DNA from: Zantedeschia hybrid cultivar
Taxonomy: Eukaryota; Streptophyta; Magnoliopsida; Alismatales; Araceae
Length of the DNA: 64,000 nt
NCBI GenBank assembly: GCA_030544215.1
Contig: JARZZO010000003.1
Location: 36,274,379 to 36,338,378, forward strand
Direction: 5' to 3'
The translations under genes and the position numbers were made by a program. The notes below the pieces were generated by a model that saw only the letters and a program-made list of their open reading frames with translations, was not told where the DNA came from and ran no database searches. Shown piece after piece: positions 44,173-54,534 of the stretch (position 1 is its first letter; each line of letters starts with the position of its first letter).

Positions 44173-47035
44173 CTAGGCCTCAGGTGCTGGAGCTCTAGAA
44201 GGCGGCGGCGGTGGGCCCATGGCACTTGGGCCAGCCTGACCTGAGGAGATGGCCACACTGGCAATAAAAGCACTCTCCTGACCGCGCTCCTGAGCCCGTC
44301 GCCGAGCACGTCTGTATCGCTCCTCGACACTCCGGCGCTTATGCTCGGCAACGCCCCACTGAACCCGGAGAGAAGACAACTCTGTATCCATCCGTTGCCG
44401 CTCCTACCGCTCGCGCTCCCTCTCCTCGCTGATGAACTCCAGTCGGGATTGGAGACGTGTAAGCTCTCGAGGAAGATCGTTGCTGGAGAGGCGTGCCAGC
44501 TGCTCCTCTAAAGCCCTGATGCGGGCAGCATCGGCCTCAGCATGAGCAGCCGCTGCACGAGAATGCTCTAACTCTGCCTCATCCCTCTGAAGGCCCTCCT
44601 GAAGCTCAACGACCTACAAGAGGAGACATTGTCAGTTCAAGATAATCAAGTAAAACAAAATTGAATAATGAAAGGAAAAGGATAGAACTTACTCGAGCGG
44701 CGCGGTCCTCCTCCGCGAGAGAAGCTAGATGGATGGCGGAGGCAAGCTGGCCCTGGAGGTCTGCAAGGGCAGCCTCGTGAGCAGCTGAGTATGAAGAAGA
44801 AGAAGCACCATGAAAAGGGAGAGCCGCCTGGGTGTAGACGGCTTGCTGCACCAAAAGACTAATTGTTAGTGGCTAATTGTCAAAACAAATTAATTAATTA
44901 AAATATTCATCTCATAAGCATGCATACATACCAGGTCAAAAAGTTCTTTCTGAACCTGTTCAAGCTGGGCCTTAGCATCCTAGAGACAGGCCCGAAGGTC
45001 GATGATCACAGCATCCCGTGCATCCTACATACCATACATACACACATTCATTCACAAATATAAATTAAGATAATAATAAAATGAAAGAAGCATAAATGCA
45101 TACTTACATCGAGAGGTCGGAGTAGCCGTAACTGATCGGTGTAGTGGTCCCGGTATTGCTGGAGGTAGGCAGTGCTATCCTCCGCACGGGACTCCACTCG
45201 CACTCCCCGGTGGTGCCAATCCTCGTATTGCTCAGGGAATTCGGCACGTCAAACTGTGAGGGCCTGTTTGCCCCTCATGCTCCGTCCTACTCCCTCCGGG
45301 ACCTCCTCGTCCACCCACTCATGGTGGAGGCCCAGGGTCCTCACAACGAGCCGGAGGCGGAGGGGCTCGATTTCGTTTAGGCAATGCAACCACATTTGCT
45401 TGCCGAACCTCCTTCGACCAGCCGCCACCTATAGCTGGCCCTCCTCGCCCATGCCCATGTATGGGCGCCAAATCACCTGCATATAGGTTAGATGCATTCA
45501 TATAAGTAAATTGTATTTAATGAAAGATTGCATTTAATAAATAAAATTAAATAAATTAACAACTCACCAAGAGCTTTGGATAATCTAGGAACTGACGGCG
45601 AAGGGCCGTCAGCTGATGGTGCTGTGGGGCCGTGTCTATGATGGGTTGCCAGCGGCGAGCCAAAGGGACAACGTTCAGCCTCACAATCCTTGCTCTGCCG
45701 AGCAGAAAGTAGAGATAGCTCCACACCTGCATGCATAAACAAGTACGTTAGAAAAGCATCATATCATTGCATTTAATATCATGAACAAATAATAAAATAA
45801 GTTATACCTGAAGAAATGGCGAAAAGCCATTGATGGTGGTCTTGCGGTTCGGCGTGACCGCAGAAAGATCAGCAAAGAGATGGGCCAGGAGGGCTGCACC
45901 CCATGCATACTCATACAGACTCTCTAAATCATCTAATAAACTAAGGAACCTACAGTGGATATGGTCGCCCTCGCCCTTCGTACCGAAGAGCAACCGACCA
46001 AAAAAGAAAACAAGAAAAACCCTAAGCTGCCTATCTACCTCCTCTATCTGATCAGGGTCTCTACAATATACAGCAGTAGAGGACTCAACTAATCTATCTC
46101 TAAACTCTGCCCGGGTCTCATCCGACCAATGCCGGGGCTCTATCAATCCTAGGACAGCCTCCACCTCTACTCGGGGGACAGTCCTAGACTCTTTATCTAG
46201 GCTAGAGACCTCTATACCTATTAGGGCCTCTGCCATCCCATAGTAATCAGGGTAGGTCACCCCGCTCACCGGCCTACCATTTACTCTAAGCCCAGTAATC
46301 CTGGACACATCTTCTAAACTTGGGACCATTTGGCTCCAGGGCATTAAGAATGCCCGACTCTCTGCGTGCCATCTCTCACGCAGTGCCAGTAAAAAACTAA
46401 GTTGAGCCAGAAGGGCTCGATCTCCAAAATCTCTGCGAATCCCATTTGGCGCAGGCGCGCCTTCTGGAAGTCCGGGAGGCCCCGATATGCCCCTACTACC
46501 AGGTCCCACGAAATTCTGGCCCTTATTGTTTCCTGCAAATAAAACAAGAAAATTTCATCAGTTCACAGACTTTAAATGAATAAAATATTCTGTCTGAAAG
46601 ACGTCGAGCAAGATGGACGCCCTTTGAAAGGCGTCCATAATCTTTGACGCCATTTAGACCATTTTCTAATCTATTTAAAAATCAAATTTTAGCCTGAATG
46701 GCATCGGACCATGGCGACGCCCTTTGAACGGCGCCACCTGGTCTGGACACCATTCAAACCCCCTTGCGGGCTCTTCCAAAGAGCCCCTTTCTTCCCTCTT
46801 TTCTTCACCCCATTCCATCACATAGGGAACTTACCAGGTGTAGTGCCTCTTCCCCGCCTTCCTCTTCGGCCATGGGTGCCGGGGGAGCTTCTTCCTCCTC
46901 CAAGAAGGCCGCTACCACTGTGAGGTCGGCCGGCACCTCCTCGTGGACCTCTTCTGCCGGCACCACGGCAAGGGAGGCTGTCCGTCGCCTCTTTGCCATG
47001 ACTTTGGCTTTGCGTGATCCTTCTCCTTGCTCCAT
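44173..47035 (-). pseudogene. antisense plant-mobile-domain and coiled-coil gene, Gy2 copy
   Basis: Seven exons on the minus strand: 47035-46835, 46532-45808, 45726-45568, 45476-45108, 45024-44932, 44845-44693 and 44613-44173, of 201, 725, 159, 369, 93, 153 and 441 bp. All have GT-AG borders, and all but exon 2 are multiples of 3. Exon 1 is acidic with a basic MAKRRR start. Exon 2 is a plant mobile domain (ISWDLVVGAYRGLPDF, PWSQMVPSLEDVSRITGLRV, YEYAWGAALLAHLFADL). Exons 5-7 are Ala/Glu/Arg-rich coiled coil ending PSAMGPPPPPSRAPAPEA. It is broken by one lost base in exon 2 (near 46388) and stops in exons 4, 5 and 7. Plant mobile domains occur in transposons and in host silencing factors. The job here is unknown, possibly regulation of the element. 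Confidence 0.8.
46586..46772 (-). repeat. GACGTC-type palindromes in intron 1
   Basis: Two double units (about 46586-46650 and 46692-46772) of the motif with arms GGCGTC/GACGCC flanked by AAA and TTT lie inside the first intron of the antisense mobile-domain gene. Gy1 has one double unit at 59222-59286 in its intron 1. Confidence 0.7.
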
Positions 47036-47279
47036 AGGAGAAGAACAAGAGTTTAAGGGAGCTCGGGTAAGAGAGTGGTTTGTAGAAAAAGAGAGAGCTC
47101 GAGAGGAAAAGAGAGCTAGAGAGAGAGAGAAAGCTCGAGAAGGAGAGAGAGCTAGAGAGAGAGCTCGATAGAGAGAGTTTGAGAGAGGAAGGGTCGCCGG
47201 AAGAGTAAGAGGTCACCGGAGTGAAGTGGAAGAGAGAATAGTTTTGAGAAAATGGGGGAGGAAGGATCCTTCGTAGGTT

Positions 47280-48005
47280 CTGTAAGAGAAGTTTGAAACG
47301 CGTCGATGGACAGCGACGCCATGAAAGGCGCATAAACGGAAGCGGCAAGTCAGGATTTTTGAAATTGATAAATGGCGTCTGCACTGAGCGACGCGTTTCA
47401 GTTTAAACTACTAATTCTGGTCAGAGCCGTACAAGACATGATGATTAAACGCGTCTACGTCTCAAGACGTGTTTCAGTAGATTAATCATAGAACTAATGA
47501 CAGAATTCTAGAGAAAAGTAAGAGAGAGTTGAAAGGCGTCTACCACTGTGGACGCGTTTTAGTCATAATTCAGGATTTTAAGGATTAATCTCTTATTTTT
47601 GAAAAATTATTTTGGTTGAAAAACGTCTACCACTGTGGACGCGTTTTAGTCATAATTTGGGATTTTAAGGATTAATCTCTGATTTTTGAAAAAATGATTT
47701 TTGGTTTAAAGGCGTCTACCTGTGTGGACGCGTTTTAAGCATAATTCCGGATTTTAAGGATTAATCTCTTATTTTTGGAAAAGGATTTTTAGTTTAATGG
47801 CGTCTAGAAATGTAGACGCGTTTTATGGATAAGTCGGGATTTTCAGGATTAATCGGGACTTTTGAAAAATGAATTTTGGTTTAATGGTGTCTATAAATGT
47901 GGACGTGTTTTATGGATGATTCGGGATTTTCAGGATTAATCGGGATCTTTGGAAAATGAATTATGATTGAAAGGCGTCTTTATGAGTGGACGCGTTTTAC
48001 ATTAA
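47280..48005 (+). repeat. array of nine GACGTC-type palindromes, Gy2
   Basis: Units lie near 47290, 47368, 47443, 47530, 47616, 47705, 47790, 47876 and 47965. From 47530 they repeat every ~86 bp with an AT-rich spacer containing GGATTTTAAGGATTAATCTC. The core reads AAAGGCGTC, about 11 nt, GACGCGTTTTA: an imperfect palindrome. The array lies upstream of the mobile-domain gene ATG (47035) and beyond the 3' end of the DUF7745-like gene. Confidence 0.82.
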
Positions 48006-48172
48006 GTAAACCTGAATTGCTATATTTTAAGGAAAAATCAAGTTTTTACTTAAGAAAAAAATCTTGGACAAGTCACAGAAGATTAAGGATGAATTTTTGA
48101 GGCGTAAAGGATGAATTCTTTATTGAAATAAATTCTTAATTACATCATAAAAGGGAAAAGAAAAGAGAGCTT

Positions 48173-49577
48173 TCAAGGACGAATTTCCTGAAGTCCGATT
48201 ACATATGGATAGGTTAAGCAACTATGAGCATTCTGAGAAGATTTTACACGATGATTGAAGCTAATATTCCACAGTATGACTATAAGTTCAATAGCTTCAT
48301 AGTCTTCATCGGATTCCAAGGCACGCTTCTTGATTGGAGAAGTGTTGGAAAACTCAAGGAATTCATGGCGAGGTAGGCTGAGTTGAGTATAGTAGCGATG
48401 AGGATTGTACAACATGAATTCAGTAGCCCCGATCAGTTTAAGCTCTGCATCAGCTGCGCGGCGTACTCGGATTGGGTTTCCTACGAGTGCAAGTGGAGAG
48501 GAATCAAATCCGTATATTGGCATTCTTTTCAGATAATCTCTCTAGTCAGCTCGAGTCTTGAGTTTTGGCACTCGATTGATCATCTTCTCATTGAATTTCA
48601 CAATGTTGGAGATATGGAAGATCGGGCTATTCTGATAAATTTGAGATGGCTTGTAGAATTCCTAGCGTGATATTTAAACTTGAAGTGCAACTCAACCCAC
48701 AGAGCGAAGAGTAGCATGCAACTATTGGGAGGCTGACCTGTAGACGCTGCAGAGAGCCCACTGTAGAGATAGGCTAGAATCGCTATGCCGATTTGTCTTC
48801 CCTCAAAGATCTCGCAGATTGCACTGACTTGATCATCTTCTAATATGTTATCTTGAGCAGGAAAGAATAAAGCTCTAGCTAGGCACGTGGTGAAAGCTTT
48901 CATCACGTTCTGAGTGTCATCCTATCTAAGATCTTCAATCTCGTACAAAGTCCACTCTGTTAGCTTTGCAAGATTGATTCCTTTCTTGGTGAGGTATCCT
49001 TTAACTTCTTTTGGATCCTTCATAATCTTCATCAACAGTTGTTGACCTGTGATCTTCTCCCTCATCAGAGCCATCTTATTCAGGATAAGTTCATCACCGT
49101 TCAACTTGATTTTGGGGAGGCCCAGTAGGAGTTCAACCTCTTCTAGAAGAATAGTGCATTCAAATTCAGGAAAAAGGAAAGTATGGGTTTGAGGATGCCA
49201 CAACTCAATCAAAGCACCTATAGCCGCCCAGTCCACGTTTGGACTCTTCTAGTGCTTTGCATGAACTATTAGACCTTGGATGTTCCACTTGGAAACAAAG
49301 GATTGCATGGAAATAGTAATACTTTTAGCAAGCTTATGGATCCAAGGGAGAGATGTGAATTTTCTCGGACCAGGAAACAAAGGATATGCCTAGAAAATAG
49401 AAGGGGAAATTGTTATGAAGAACTTGAAGAACATGGAGAAAAAAGGAAAATTGAAGAAGGATTGAAGGAAAAGAAAATTTAACTTACTTGGAGGTTAGGA
49501 TCTCTTCCACTTAGATGATCTTTCACGTTGGAGAGCTTCTCGAGCGTCTTCTTCACCCGCTTGTTTGAAGAATCCAT
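48173..49577 (-). pseudogene. antisense DUF7745-like gene, Gy2 copy
   Basis: Two exons: 49577-49488 (90 bp, MDSSNKRVKKTLEKLSNVKD) and 49389-48173, joined by a GT-AG phase-0 intron. Exon 2 reads YPLFPGPRKFTSLPWIHKLA, VDWAAIGALIELWHPQTHTF and ILLEEVELLLGLPKIKLNGD, which resembles the DUF7745 family related to plant mobile domains. It continues with EIFEGRQIGIAILAYLYSGL and ends ALESDEDYEAIELIVILWNI. Stops at about 49249 and 48919 and a one-base loss near 48645 break it. A minus-strand TATA box stands 114-123 bp upstream of the ATG. The Gy1 copy has the same exon structure. Function unknown; the family call is by resemblance only. Confidence 0.72.
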
Positions 49578-49690
49578 CTTGTTCTTGAGCTTTTCCTTTT
49601 TGAAACCTTGAAAATCCTTGAACTTTGAAGAAAATCTCTAGCTCTAATCTCTAGATTGTGTTAGGAATTGCCTTAATGCCAGTTAATGAA

Positions 49691-49700
49691 GTTTATATAG
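49691..49700 (-). promoter_or_regulatory. TATA box of the antisense DUF7745-like gene
   Basis: The minus strand reads CCCTCTATATAAAC, with the box at 49700-49691, about 115 bp before the ATG at 49577. The Gy1 copy keeps CTCTATATAA near 61884-61875, about 95 bp before its ATG. Two GACGTC-type palindromes lie just beyond it at 49801-49875. Confidence 0.65.
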
Positions 49701-49800
49701 AGGGATTTGCGATTCTAGGAACGCTTTTCTGGATTGGAGAATGGATGTGCATGGAAAGAGTTGGAACCCGGATTAAACACAACCAGAACCTGTTTCTGCG

Positions 49801-49875
49801 ACTGAAAGGCGTCGTCGAACAGCGACGCGTTTTAGTTAATCTTAATGGCGTTGGCTCGACATGACGTGTTTTAGG
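49801..49875 (+). repeat. two GACGTC-type palindromes upstream of the DUF7745-like gene
   Basis: GAAAGGCGTCGTCGAACAGCG with ACGCGTTTTAG, then AATGGCGTT..GACGTGTTTTAG, directly upstream (minus-strand sense) of the TATA box at 49700. Gy1 has two units at 61987-62045 in the same place. Confidence 0.75.
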
Positions 49876-50918
49876 ATTTTCTGTTATTTGCCCGAAAAGC
49901 TATGTTTATCTAGATTTTTAATGCACATGCTTGAAAGTACTGATGATTTTTGAGTGCAGGAAATTCAGGAAAATTCAAATGAAGCTGGAAAATATCAAGA
50001 AGATCCCACTGTGGGAATTTATGAGTCCCGATCGTGGCTAAAAAGGCGGTTATCTCTATCATTGTATTATTTCATGTAATTAATTTGCATTATCATTACT
50101 ATATATTAAATATTTATTAGAGTATATCAAGGACCTTGTAGTTTTGATGAAATTGGAATTTTAGTTGCCCTTCAACAAAAACGGTGATAATTCCAGAGAA
50201 TTCTTAATCGCACGGATAGGCCGTTGGATTGTTAATTAGTGAGGACGATCGTTCCACTTTTGTGAAACAATGCGTGGATAAACGAGCTTCGGCGTAGTAC
50301 TGAATTACAAGAATTGGTATCTTGACTCATTAATGACAATTTAACAATATTATCCTTGATTAATTTATATTTTATTTGATTTTGTATTTTTCTTTAAGCC
50401 TAACATGCATCATGTAGGACTTTGAAATCATTGTGATAAGAATTAATTTTTGATTAAGTTTCAGACCATTGATCAAATAATTTCAAAATTGATATGAAAT
50501 ATGCCATTCTGAATTAAGTATCTTGATTATCTTCGAGGTTCGTTTGAAGATATCCTTGGAATTCTGTCCTTTCTTGGATTCTTTATTCAATATTTCTTTT
50601 TTTTTTTTAAAGATCCATCATGGTTGCGGCACGTCCACATTGGCTGACAATCGCTCCCCATGATGAAACCTGCAGTGTCTATGACCTGAGGTACTTCCCA
50701 ATCCGTAGAAGTTGATCGACCTTATTTTATTTTCTTGTCTATTTCATCTAGACATAATTGATTCCATTGATCTCCTTGAGTTATCTTCATTGAAAATTTT
50801 GAGAAAAATTCCAATCATGTGATGTTAAGAGCGTGTCTCATCACACCTTGGCATCACATTTTCAGTACATTCCATTTCATTTCACTCCCTTGCAAAGACG
50901 ATGCCAAAGTGAGGCAGT
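49876..50918 (+). other. Gy2 region between antisense genes and 3' LTR
   Basis: No gene is seen. It is closely collinear with Gy1 62046-63094, including TCCCACTGTGG, GGTTATCTCTATC, GATAATTCCAGAG and TTCTTAATCGCACGGAT blocks. It ends with a purine-rich CAAAGTGAGGCAGT just before the LTR (Gy1: CAAGGTGGGGCAGT), the likely polypurine tract. Confidence 0.75.
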
Positions 50919-52200
50919 TGTAGACATGCTAATTTTGACATCATTTTGATTAAATTTCATATCATATAATAATGCCTCAAAATGGTCTGATATTTAATCA
51001 TTAGTTAATTTTTATTAATCTTTATGAATTAATTATCTAAATGACATCGGTCAAATAGACATAATTTAAGTTTATTAAAGAAATTCATTTTAACTCAGAG
51101 TTTAATCAAATATGAAAAATTCTAAAAGATGTCGACATGTGAAGACGCCATTTAGGGTTATATTCTTATTTTGATTATTAATATGATTTTTAATTAATTT
51201 ATTAATAAACTAAAAGATGTCTTCCATGCACGACACCATTTAGATTTCCTAAGTTGATTCTATCTCTTCTTCTTGATGTTTATCCTTATCTTAATTAAGC
51301 TAAAAGACGTCTCCTATGGGCGACGTGTTTTAGATAATTACAGATAAAGATGAATCAGGTTGTGTTTATCTATTTCTTAATTGGATTAACTTCAAACTCT
51401 TTCATGTTAATCTTTAAGTAACTGCGGATGCGTGAACTTAAGCCTATAAATACCTAACCCCTTAGTCATTAAAAAGTTAGTGATGATAGTGATAATTGGT
51501 GATTATTAGAGCAATTCTTAGAGAGAGATGATGTCCAAATGTTGAAGGACCGAAACACTGCTACTTCCCGGAGTCTGCATTCTTTCTTCATCCGTTCTTC
51601 GTCCATTCAAGAGCTTTTAAGACCAAGGCTTCCCAGGGGCCATCCAAATTAGTTCCTTTTATTAATCTCTGCTTGTTTCATTATATTAGTTCAAAATCTC
51701 ATTCATCACATCACTCCATGCAACACACACTCACTAGCATAATTTCAAACCTATTTGTTTAAGGGGTTTAAAAGACCAATAAAACAAGTGAGTTCTTTAT
51801 TTAAATTGCATGATCAATATCATTATTGGAATAGATACTACCTCTGCCTAAGTTCTTATTATTTTCTTTTGTTTTGTTCTTTGCAAGGTTCAAAGGAGAT
51901 TAAGAAGATCAATGGGAGAGAATCAACAACAAGGAAATTTAGACGATCCTCAAAGCCCCATAAGCATCCAAAGTAAGAACAAAGTCAAAATGATTCTTTT
52001 CTTTTAGCCGGCTGAAAGAGGAGAATCAAGGACTCCAACATCTCCCAATTCTAAAACAGGTAAGCAATCAATCTTTTCTTTTGGAACTTTTTAGTTAAAA
52101 GTTTCTGGCGATCACATTCACTTAGTTTTTAATAGGTTTATTTGTCATATAATCAACATAAATTTTCATGATAACCACACATCCTAATTTAAGCACTCAC
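50919..52200 (+). repeat. 3' LTR of Gy2
   Basis: It starts TGTAGACATGCTAATTTTGA and matches Gy1 63095-64000 and, reversed, Gy3 1-424. Three GACGTC-type palindromes (51123-51154, 51210-51243, 51300-51332) precede a TATAAATA box at 51445-51452. The 3' limit is set by the return of copia sequence (CAAGTCTTATGACTTC) and is only accurate to about 10 bp. The LTR is about 1.28 kb. Confidence 0.85.
51445..51452 (+). promoter_or_regulatory. Gy2 LTR TATA box
   Basis: CCTATAAATACC; the Gy1 LTR has TTATAAATAC at 63556-63563 at the same distance from the LTR start. It is the likely promoter of the gypsy genomic RNA. Confidence 0.75.
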
Positions 52201-53114
52201 AGTCAAGTCTTATGACTTCAATTAAGAATGAAGATGAGCCTTGTGTGTACAAGAAGACCAGTGGGAATACAGTCACCTTCTTAGTTCTTTATGTAGATGA
52301 CATACCATTCTTTGGGAATATCGTAGCTATGATGTCATTGGTAAAGATCTGGCTGTCGAAAAATTTCTCCATGAAGGATTTGGGAGAAGCATCCTATGTA
52401 TTGGGAATACGGATCTATAGAGATAGATCAAAGAGGATGCTTGGAATGACCCAATCCTTGTATATAGATACCATAAGTCAAAAGGTTTGGCATGAAAAAT
52501 TCCAAGGGAGGTCTCATACCGATGAGACATGGAATTAATCTCTCAAAGGAGCAGTCTCTTAAGACTCCTAATGAGAGGACATTCATAGATAGAGTACCCT
52601 ATGCCTTTGCCATAGGATCTATCATGTATGCCATGCTATGTACACGGCCTGATGTTGCATATGCTCAAGTGTTACGAGCAGATTTCAGGCCGATCCAGGC
52701 GAAGAGCATTGGAAGGTAGTGAAATGTATCCTTAAGTACTTGAGAAGAACTAAGGATATGTTTCTAGTCCATAGAGGAGATGATTTGAAACTGTGAGGCT
52801 TTACTGACTCGAGTTTCCAGTCAGATCCAAATGATAGCAAGTCTACATCTAGATTTGTGTTTATATTAAACGGAGGCGCAGTGTGCTGGAAGAGTTCCAA
52901 GCAGGCAACCACTGTAGATTCGACGATTGAAGCTGAGTACATCGTTGCAGCTGAAGCCACCAAGGAAGTAGTGTGGTTGAAGAAATTCATCACCGATCTC
53001 GACATAGTTCCCAATATCTCTGAACCTGTTCCGCTATTGTGCAACAAGAATGGAGCCATTGCACATGCGAAAGAGCCGCGGTCTCATCAGAAATCGAAGC
53101 ATATTTTGAGGCCG
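52200..53114 (+). pseudogene. Co3 pol 3' part: RT end and RNase H
   Basis: Copia Co3 resumes after Gy2. It reads IKNEDEPCVYKKTSGNTVTF, LYVDDIPFFGN (the YVDD box is kept, then LLIG is changed) and KNFSMKDLGEASYVLGIRIY. Frameshifts occur near 52474 and 52665. The RNase H frame 52857-53117 has LNGGAVCWKSSKQATTVDST, EAEYIVAAEATKEVVWLKKF and CNKNGAIAHAKEP (Asp of CDNNGA is Asn). It breaks at SKHILR, where LTR sequence (GTGAATATGTGC) follows directly. The end of RNase H, the polypurine tract and the LTR start are deleted. Confidence 0.88.
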
Positions 53115-54529
53115 TGAATATGTGCGATAGTGATCAGATTATGATGAGATCATACTAATGAGACTGATCACTTAAACACACATATTCTTAATCGTTGCTA
53201 GTCGGAGGATATCGGAGAAGGACATCGGATATCCGGTTAGATTGGTACAGATTACTCCTGCTCATAAGATGAGGGTGACTGATCTCATAGTCACTTGTGT
53301 GGAGACACTAAGGCGAATCTGTAGGTGCTCATTAGAGAATGAGTTCACTGAATTAATCCTACTAAATCACTAGATGGTATTATACCTCACTGTCTACCAA
53401 CTTGATTCTATTGTCGCAGTTGGGTAGATGGTCTTTGGACCTAAGACACCAAGGACACCTTGTCGGTGGACTTCTGTGCTTTGACCTTAGTTTATGAATA
53501 TCTAACTACGAGATTCTAAACGGTCAAGGATCGGGTATAGCGGAATACCGTCAAAGGGAATTGAGTGTCAATAAGGAATCATTCGCTCTCGGTACTTAGA
53601 GGAGAATTCTCTAGGATGGATGCGCGAAAGTCCCTGGCCAGGGCGGATGATAATATCGGAAAAAGAGTTTTCCGATATTAGTTGGCAGCATCCGATCCAA
53701 GTGAGTTGACCGGTTAGGGTTTGACAGTACACCATACCCAGAGTTGACTCGAGAGCATTGTATGAATGAAGGATTATATCCATGCGGTAACTATCGGCAG
53801 AAAGGTTATAAGAGTGAGTTACTTTACCCCGATACCTTCCGGGTTCATGCGGTGTTGCTTGGCACCTAACGTGATCGGAGGCCCGATCGAATTTGATGTG
53901 CGACATTGATTCGATTGATGAATTAATTAATATGAGTTGTTAATTGATTAATTAGGCCAGTGAGGTGTCATTGGGCTGATTGGGCCATCAACCGGAGTGG
54001 TTATTGGGCCTAGAGGGTCATACGCAAATGATTCTTAAGGCGATGGATAAATAAGTAGGTTTTATATAAATCGGGGGTTTTTAGGAAAAATCACACGGTT
54101 GATATAAAATATAGTGAACGGGCTGAGCAGGCGAAGCTGTTGCTAACCTGAGCCACCCCCTCATCTCTTCCTCTCTCTCTCTGGCGCCCCAAACGAATTT
54201 GGATCCCTGAGTCTTCTCCGCCGCTTCTCCGACTCTCGTTCGTTTGCGCATTGCGGCGAACGACAGAGACTTTGTGGGCTACGAAGAACGAGGAACGTGA
54301 GGATATCCAACGCGAGGAGGATCATGTGGACTCCGCTAGAGGGTAGGCGCTTGCGCGGCTTGCGGTGTCACGCCGGCGAAACCGATTGGCCGCGGATTCG
54401 AATCCGCGCACGGTAAGAATTGATAATTCGATTATCACATTTAATTATTCTAAACAGGAACGGATCGCAGGTTTTTAATCTTTATTTTCCGCTACGTTTT
54501 GCGATCCGGAGAAACTCGAGAACCCAACA
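53115..54529 (+). repeat. 3' LTR of Co3, first ~120 bp missing
   Basis: It matches 20239-21682 of the 5' LTR, including the palindrome near 54392-54409 and the donor-like ACGGTAAG. A small deletion near 54242 removes sequence around GATGAGAAATCG of the partner. It ends CCCAACA at 54529. Confidence 0.9.
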
Positions 54530-54534
54530 AAGAT
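54530..54534 (+). repeat. target site duplication AAGAT, right of Co3
   Basis: AAGAT equals 20114-20118; gypsy sequence then continues CAGTCGTACCCTGAAGAGGC, as in Gy2 near 41484. Confidence 0.93.

Larger units (their letters stand above)
34771..52200 (+). mobile_element. second Tat-type gypsy element, 5' end lost (Gy2)
   Basis: Internal sequence starts at the gag linker (matches Gy1 from about 15100) without 5' LTR or capsid region. It continues through protease, G-patch, spacer, RT, two RNase H domains and integrase (stop at 42711), an 8.2-kb antisense-gene region, and a 3' LTR from 50919. The right end is where Co3 reverse transcriptase resumes, about 52195-52205. The left end is a deletion junction, not an element end. 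A solo LTR sits in the spacer before RT. Confidence 0.87.
20119..54529 (+). mobile_element. Ty1/copia element expanded to 34 kb by nested insertions (Co3)
   Basis: The 5' LTR starts TGTTAG at 20119 and the 3' LTR ends CCCAACA at 54529, with AAGAT on both sides. Only 20119-25526 and about 52200-54529 (some 7.7 kb) belong to Co3; the rest is Co4 and Gy2. The gag is internally deleted, and the 3' end has lost the end of RNase H, the polypurine tract and about 120 bp of LTR. Confidence 0.88.

Noticed and set aside
46711..47171. Plus-strand open frames opposite exon 1 of the mobile-domain gene
   Set aside because: They are mirror frames of the antisense exon and of GA-rich sequence; splice sites and homology support the minus strand.
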